A stretch of DNA of 7,908 nt. Source: Methanomicrobia archaeon LH_S13. GTDB taxonomy: Archaea; Halobacteriota; Syntropharchaeia; Alkanophagales; Methanospirareceae. The stretch is taken from contig JAGXOR010000056.1 in NCBI GenBank assembly GCA_023659785.1, positions 1 to 7,908 on the forward strand, in the 5' to 3' direction. Each line of letters begins with the position of its first letter. Within the stretch, counting starts at the first letter, position 1. Positions 5,317 through 7,908 of the stretch are shown here, in pieces. The position numbers and the translations under genes were made by a program. The notes below the pieces were generated by a model. The model was not told the origin of the DNA, did not search any database, and saw only the letters and a program-made list of their open reading frames with translations.

Positions 5317-5840
5317 TAGTTTTTAACCCGTGCTTTTCTTACTTTTCTTTTTCGATGTGTGTGAAGTTGAAATGTCAAGTACAAAAACAAGACGCCACAT
5401 GCGATCATGATTAAACCGAGAATAAGATGCTTTGGTTCGTGGATTATCACTGGTTCTGGAAGCGGCATCAGAGGTCTAAAGACAGTACCAATGACAAATC
5501 TGTATATCTCGATAGCACCACCAATAAAAGTTAATGCCGCGGAGGAGAGAAGAGCCATTATTTTTATTTTTTCGTGTGGATGAAGAATTGCGCTGCCTTT
5601 TTCTGTAAGCTCATAGTAAACCCTATTAGTGTTATTGTCATCGTTCTTCTTCACAAAATTTGCATCCACCAATTTTTCTAAATGTTCATAAACAGTGGAC
5701 TTAGATAGGTTTAATGTCTTGGATAATTCTGAAACGGTCATGCGTCTTAAATCAAGCTTTTTAAGGATATTGATTCTTGTTTCCGATGCCAAGACATCAA
5801 ATGCTTTCTTATCCAGCGTTATTTTATCTAATAGAATCAT
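5316..5840 (-). CDS. Membrane-anchored ArsR-type winged-helix transcriptional regulator
   Basis: 174 residues. Residues 12-85 form a winged helix-turn-helix: FDVLASETRINILKKL, then MTVSELSKTLNLSKSTVYEH as the DNA-binding helices (about 34-53), LEKLVDANFVKK, and a wing ending VYYELTEKG. Two hydrophobic segments follow (about 96-120 and 138-159), separated by a Pro-rich loop (RPLMPLPEPV), and a strongly basic tail (HRKRKVRKARVKN). The DNA-binding domain would stay at the inner membrane face. Lying between operons that carry the shared GTTCGG operator, it is the best candidate to bind it, but its own upstream region has no such site. Its stop codon touches the TATA box of cassette C. The ATG at 5840 has no evident SD; a TATA-like ATATAATA at about 5877-5869 would give a nearly leaderless mRNA. 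Confidence 0.85.
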   Translation of the reverse strand: MILLDKITLDKKAFDVLASETRINILKKLDLRRMTVSELSKTLNLSKSTVYEHLEKLVDANFVKKNDDNNTNRVYYELTEKGSAILHPHEKIKIMALLSSAALTFIGGAIEIYRFVIGTVFRPLMPLPEPVIIHEPKHLILGLIMIACGVLFLYLTFQLHTHRKRKVRKARVKN

Positions 5841-5863
5841 CGAATATATCTATTATTTTTCTG

Positions 5864-5893
5864 TTATTTTATTATATCTTTGTACATCCTCAT
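5864..5893 (-). CDS. Possible 9-residue leader ORF before the regulator (MRMYKDIIK)
   Basis: The SD-like GAGGTGAAA directly precedes an ATG opening a nine-codon ORF that ends in TAA, 23 bases before the regulator's ATG, which itself lacks an SD. It could be a leader peptide on transcripts reading through from the upstream operon. If the TATA-like sequence within it is the true promoter, it would not be translated. Confidence 0.3.
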   Translation of the reverse strand: MRMYKDIIK

Positions 5894-5902
5894 TTTCACC
5901 TC

Positions 5903-5918
5903 AAAAAATAAAAAAGAG
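5903..5918 (-). terminator. T-rich terminator after the 302-aa protein gene
   Basis: Four bases past the TGA at 5924-5922 the minus strand reads TCTTTTTTATTTTTT with no hairpin, consistent with archaeal T-tract termination of the locus D operon. Confidence 0.5.
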
Positions 5919-5921
5919 AAT

Positions 5922-6830
5922 TCAAGGCACTGCCGGGACGAGTGCCTCAAACTCTGTCACATCTTCTCCAAAGAGAAGCTCTCCTTTGAATACATATACT
6001 GGCTCTACAAAGTTCTGTTCTTTATCTGCAGCTTCCATGTAGTATGCTAATGAAATCTCATTTACTATCGCTTTATCAAATCCGATTGGCCCTGCAAATC
6101 TGCACTTTCCAGCTTTTAGATCTTCAAATGCCTCTTCCGGTGTTTTTATTTTGCATTCGCTATGTGGTTCAAGGGCTCTCCATGCCTTGTAGAAACCTGT
6201 GACCTCTCCTCCATTTCCTATATACACTTTCAACTTAGATCCAGGACCGGTTACCGGTATATCGTCTATTTTTCTGCCAAAAATAACTTGTAAGTCTGTC
6301 TTGATTACGTTAGATACCTCTTTTGTAGACGTGTTTATTTCACCCTGTTCATCTGCCACTACATTACTCACCACAGCATCGCCTGGAAAAAGCCCCCTGC
6401 TTGACAAGAAAGTTTCAGCTATCTCCATAGTCTCGGCATCCGACGGTAACCTCGGTTCTTTCTCTACCGATCTAAATAGTTTTGCCGTATCTGCATACCA
6501 TATAGCACCGGATACAGTATAGACATTAAGTGCTTTAGTCCCTTCAACCATCCCAAGTACTCCATCGTTTACAACACCTGCTCCCCCATTGATGCCCAGA
6601 AGCTTTCCAATTGCTTCAACGTCCATCTCCGATATATTGACGCTCTTTACCTGATAAATGGTCATCGCGGGAGCAACGTCAGGATAAGCCGTGTCCATTT
6701 CAAATGTATATTGCTTTACCGGCAATGTTATCGGTTCTTCGGATCTTTGTAGAGCAATACCTGCTGTCATAGCTGCTGATGAGATTAAGATACAAACTAT
6801 CAGCAACATTCCCAATCTCTCCATTTTCAT
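5922..6830 (-). CDS. Secreted partner protein of the DUF6345 protein, function unknown
   Basis: 302 residues. The ATG at 6830 sits about 12 bases behind the SD AGGAGGTG, which overlaps the TAG stop of the DUF6345 gene, so the two are translationally coupled. Residues about 7-27 (GMLLIVCILISSAAMTAGIA) are a signal peptide. The mature part has a repeated alpha/beta look: MTIYQVKSVNISEMDVEAIG, GAIWYADTAKLF, an EIAETFLSSRGLFP segment, a KLKVYIGNGGEVTGFYKAW strand pair, and a C-terminal ISLAYYMEAADKEQNFVEPV followed by YVFKGELLFG and ALVPAVP. This resembles YycI/PepSY-like modules only loosely. It may bind or chaperone its neighbour; that is inference. Degraded homologous pieces lie at 840-307 and 362-57. 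Confidence 0.8.
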   Translation of the reverse strand: MKMERLGMLLIVCILISSAAMTAGIALQRSEEPITLPVKQYTFEMDTAYPDVAPAMTIYQVKSVNISEMDVEAIGKLLGINGGAGVVNDGVLGMVEGTKALNVYTVSGAIWYADTAKLFRSVEKEPRLPSDAETMEIAETFLSSRGLFPGDAVVSNVVADEQGEINTSTKEVSNVIKTDLQVIFGRKIDDIPVTGPGSKLKVYIGNGGEVTGFYKAWRALEPHSECKIKTPEEAFEDLKAGKCRFAGPIGFDKAIVNEISLAYYMEAADKEQNFVEPVYVFKGELLFGEDVTEFEALVPAVP

Positions 6831-6847
6831 TTGTTCTTACACACCTC

Positions 6848-7636
6848 CTAAACTATATGCGTCCAATAGTATTTTGTTCCGTCAACTGGCGGGTCCGAAC
6901 AAACAGAGCCCTGTCCCCAGATATAATCGTCTCCACATTCTGGAGTTTCTCCCATAACACGAACTACCGTGCCAGAAGGCTGACTGACATCAGCGGCATA
7001 CCACCACGACTGCTTTACCGTATATGCAACATCCCACCATCCATCATCTACCATGTAGTCAGCCCATTTTTGACCCATTGGTGTTGATGTATCATATGCG
7101 TAAGACTTAAATCCACAAAGTAGATGTAGTCCGTTGAGAGAGCACGCCCAATAGGATAAATCGGCATCTCTAAGTACTTGACATGAATGTAGTCCTATCC
7201 ATTCTAGATCCCTGTCACCCCATTCTGGGTCAAACCACTCAAGATAGTAGTCGTCATGTAGCGTTGTGAAATATAATGCTACATGCCCATCTTTAACGGT
7301 CGAATGCCCGGCAAACATCGCAATATCAACGTCGTCAATGTAGATATTATCTGTACCTCCATTGGACACATCTTTAAAGTCTTCTTCCCATGCCAAGCTG
7401 TCGCCATAGTTAAACCTCTTGTTCCAACCTGTATTACCTAATTTGTTATACAGTCCACCTGCCGAGTCATCCATGTAATATAGGTCGTTTTCTGTGCCCG
7501 GGTAGTCATTGATCCATTCAACCCCTACTTCTGGTGGATTCTCGCCATCGTCGTTCCCTGCACATACTGGTGCTATTGATATTAGTACTACCAGTGCATA
7601 TACACATAGTACCCCACCCATCATCGTTTTCTTCAT
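6848..7636 (-). CDS. Secreted DUF6345-type protein with a caspase-like His/Cys pair
   Basis: 262 residues from the ATG at 7636, eight bases after the SD AGGAGGTGA. An in-frame GTG at 7648 lies in the SD and is rejected. Residues 1-26 are a signal peptide (cut after PVCA). The mature protein has VGVEWINDYPG near its start, then DDVDIAMFAGHST (H111) and LEWIGLHSCQVL (C152), followed by the DUF6345-like half with GLHLLCGF, KWADYMV, KQSWWYAAD, VRVMGE and DDYIWGQGSV. The hydrophobic strand-GH and strand-C arrangement resembles the catalytic dyad of clan CD peptidases (caspase/gingipain fold). I assign DUF6345 from memory of the family's look; enzymatic activity is unproven. First gene of an operon behind cassette D; its TAG forms part of the next gene's SD. 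Confidence 0.78.
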   Translation of the reverse strand: MKKTMMGGVLCVYALVVLISIAPVCAGNDDGENPPEVGVEWINDYPGTENDLYYMDDSAGGLYNKLGNTGWNKRFNYGDSLAWEEDFKDVSNGGTDNIYIDDVDIAMFAGHSTVKDGHVALYFTTLHDDYYLEWFDPEWGDRDLEWIGLHSCQVLRDADLSYWACSLNGLHLLCGFKSYAYDTSTPMGQKWADYMVDDGWWDVAYTVKQSWWYAADVSQPSGTVVRVMGETPECGDDYIWGQGSVCSDPPVDGTKYYWTHIV

Positions 7637-7774
7637 TTCGGTTTTCACCTCCTTTTATTTTGGGTATGTTCAAAGCGCCCCTCCTCGGCACTCACTGATA
7701 ACATCGTTCAAACCCCTGATAAAACTATCGAAAACGTTCGGTTTTTACCGAACAAAGTGGAGATGGTTATAGGT
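7637..7774 (-). promoter_or_regulatory. Promoter/leader cassette D
   Basis: Fourth copy and the most diverged. The TATA-like CCTATAACC spans 7773-7765 and the operator GTTCGG-N6-CCGAAC spans 7753-7736; the extra half-site is mutated to TTCGA (7732-7728). The leader keeps AGGGGTTTGAAC and the GTGCC-GAGGAGG-GGCGC stem. Here the leader ORF is lost: the start is TTG (7673-7671), bases of the MIEVP stretch are missing, and the frame runs on past the main ATG. The main gene instead has a perfect SD (AAAGGAGGTGA). Copy D may be ancestral or decayed. Confidence 0.72.
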
Positions 7775-7908
7775 TGAGTTTCGGATAAACATAGGACACT
7801 CGGACATACCTCATTTTATCCGATTATGTTTAGTCATATATAACATTTTTGATTATCATCAATTGTTGCATCCATTTATCCAGCGGACAAAAAAGATTTC
7901 CGCTTTTT
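7775..7908. other. Intergenic region with inverted repeats at the window end
   Basis: About 134 bp, A/T-rich, without a gene. It contains an inverted repeat with 9-bp arms, TCGGATAAA (7781-7789) and TTTATCCGA (7815-7823), 25 bp apart, and scattered CGGACA and TTTATCC words. The arms lie just upstream of the cassette D TATA box on the minus strand, so they could be an activator or second regulator site. The neighbour beyond 7908 is unseen. Confidence 0.4.
7882..7908 (+). terminator. Stem-loop plus T-run at the window edge
   Basis: AGCGGA (7882-7887) and TCCGCT (7899-7904) can pair around an A-rich loop, with T's following to the end of the window. It looks like an intrinsic terminator on the plus strand, but no plus-strand gene lies upstream here and the element may be cut by the window boundary. 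Confidence 0.3.

Noticed and set aside
1387..7774. CRISPR or ordinary tandem repeat array
   Set aside because: The four similar blocks are kilobases apart, about 110-145 bp long, and each sits exactly before a gene with TATA box and SD.
7882..7908. Transposon end or attachment site at the window edge
   Set aside because: Only a short stem-loop with T's is visible; no recombinase gene, target duplication or matching end is present in the window.
1..7908. rRNA, tRNA, insertion sequence or phage genes
   Set aside because: I looked for cloverleaf-like segments, transposase motifs and phage structural genes and saw none.

Overview
The window looks like archaeal DNA. Upstream of the genes I see TATA boxes, Shine-Dalgarno (SD) sites of the AGGAGGTGA type and T-rich intergenic tracts. 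It encodes a membrane-anchored ArsR-type winged-helix regulator, and almost every other product is a small exported or membrane-anchored protein. A DUF6345-type protein and an archaemetzincin-like zinc peptidase point to a euryarchaeon, perhaps a methanogen or anaerobic methane oxidiser lineage. That placement is inference from protein character only. No rRNA, tRNA, CRISPR array, transposase or phage gene is visible. Except for one small gene at 3786-4172 (+), everything lies on the minus strand, so the text below follows transcription from high to low coordinates.

Layout. (1) Locus D, 7774-5922: promoter/leader cassette D, then a secreted DUF6345 protein with a His/Cys pair (7636-6848), then a coupled secreted partner of 302 aa (6830-5922). 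(2) A membrane-anchored winged-helix regulator (5840-5316). (3) Locus C, 5316-4224: cassette C, then a secreted protein whose frame is broken at a G5 run. (4) A small (+) gene at 3786-4172, divergent from locus B and convergent with locus C. (5) Locus B, 3754-2561: cassette B, then a secreted archaemetzincin-like peptidase. (6) Two small membrane-anchored proteins (2494-2069 and 1938-1593); the second is frameshifted and has a short upstream ORF. (7) Locus A, 1524-57: cassette A, then a DUF6345 remnant without its catalytic half, then a mosaic of broken pieces. Two of those pieces match the 302-aa partner, so locus A looks like a decayed relative of locus D.

The main discovery candidate is the cassette: about 110-145 bp found upstream of four operons with different proteins. 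It consists of a TATA box, an inverted repeat GTTCGG-N5/6-CCGAAC centred about 24-25 bp downstream of the TATA centre (where transcription should start), and a roughly 110-nt leader. In three copies the leader encodes a 10-residue peptide, MIEVPKKFRG or MIEVPKKFRR. Its SD sits in a hairpin loop and its stop codon overlaps or abuts the SD of the main gene. I read this as a regulon of exported proteins (a DUF6345 protein, a metallopeptidase and a third secreted protein) under one DNA-level and one translation-level switch. The winged-helix protein encoded within the cluster is the obvious but unproven candidate regulator.

The cluster is also decaying: a one-base frame break, a second frameshift, two internal deletions and a gene fusion. 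Direct repeats of the cassette in one orientation could drive such rearrangement.
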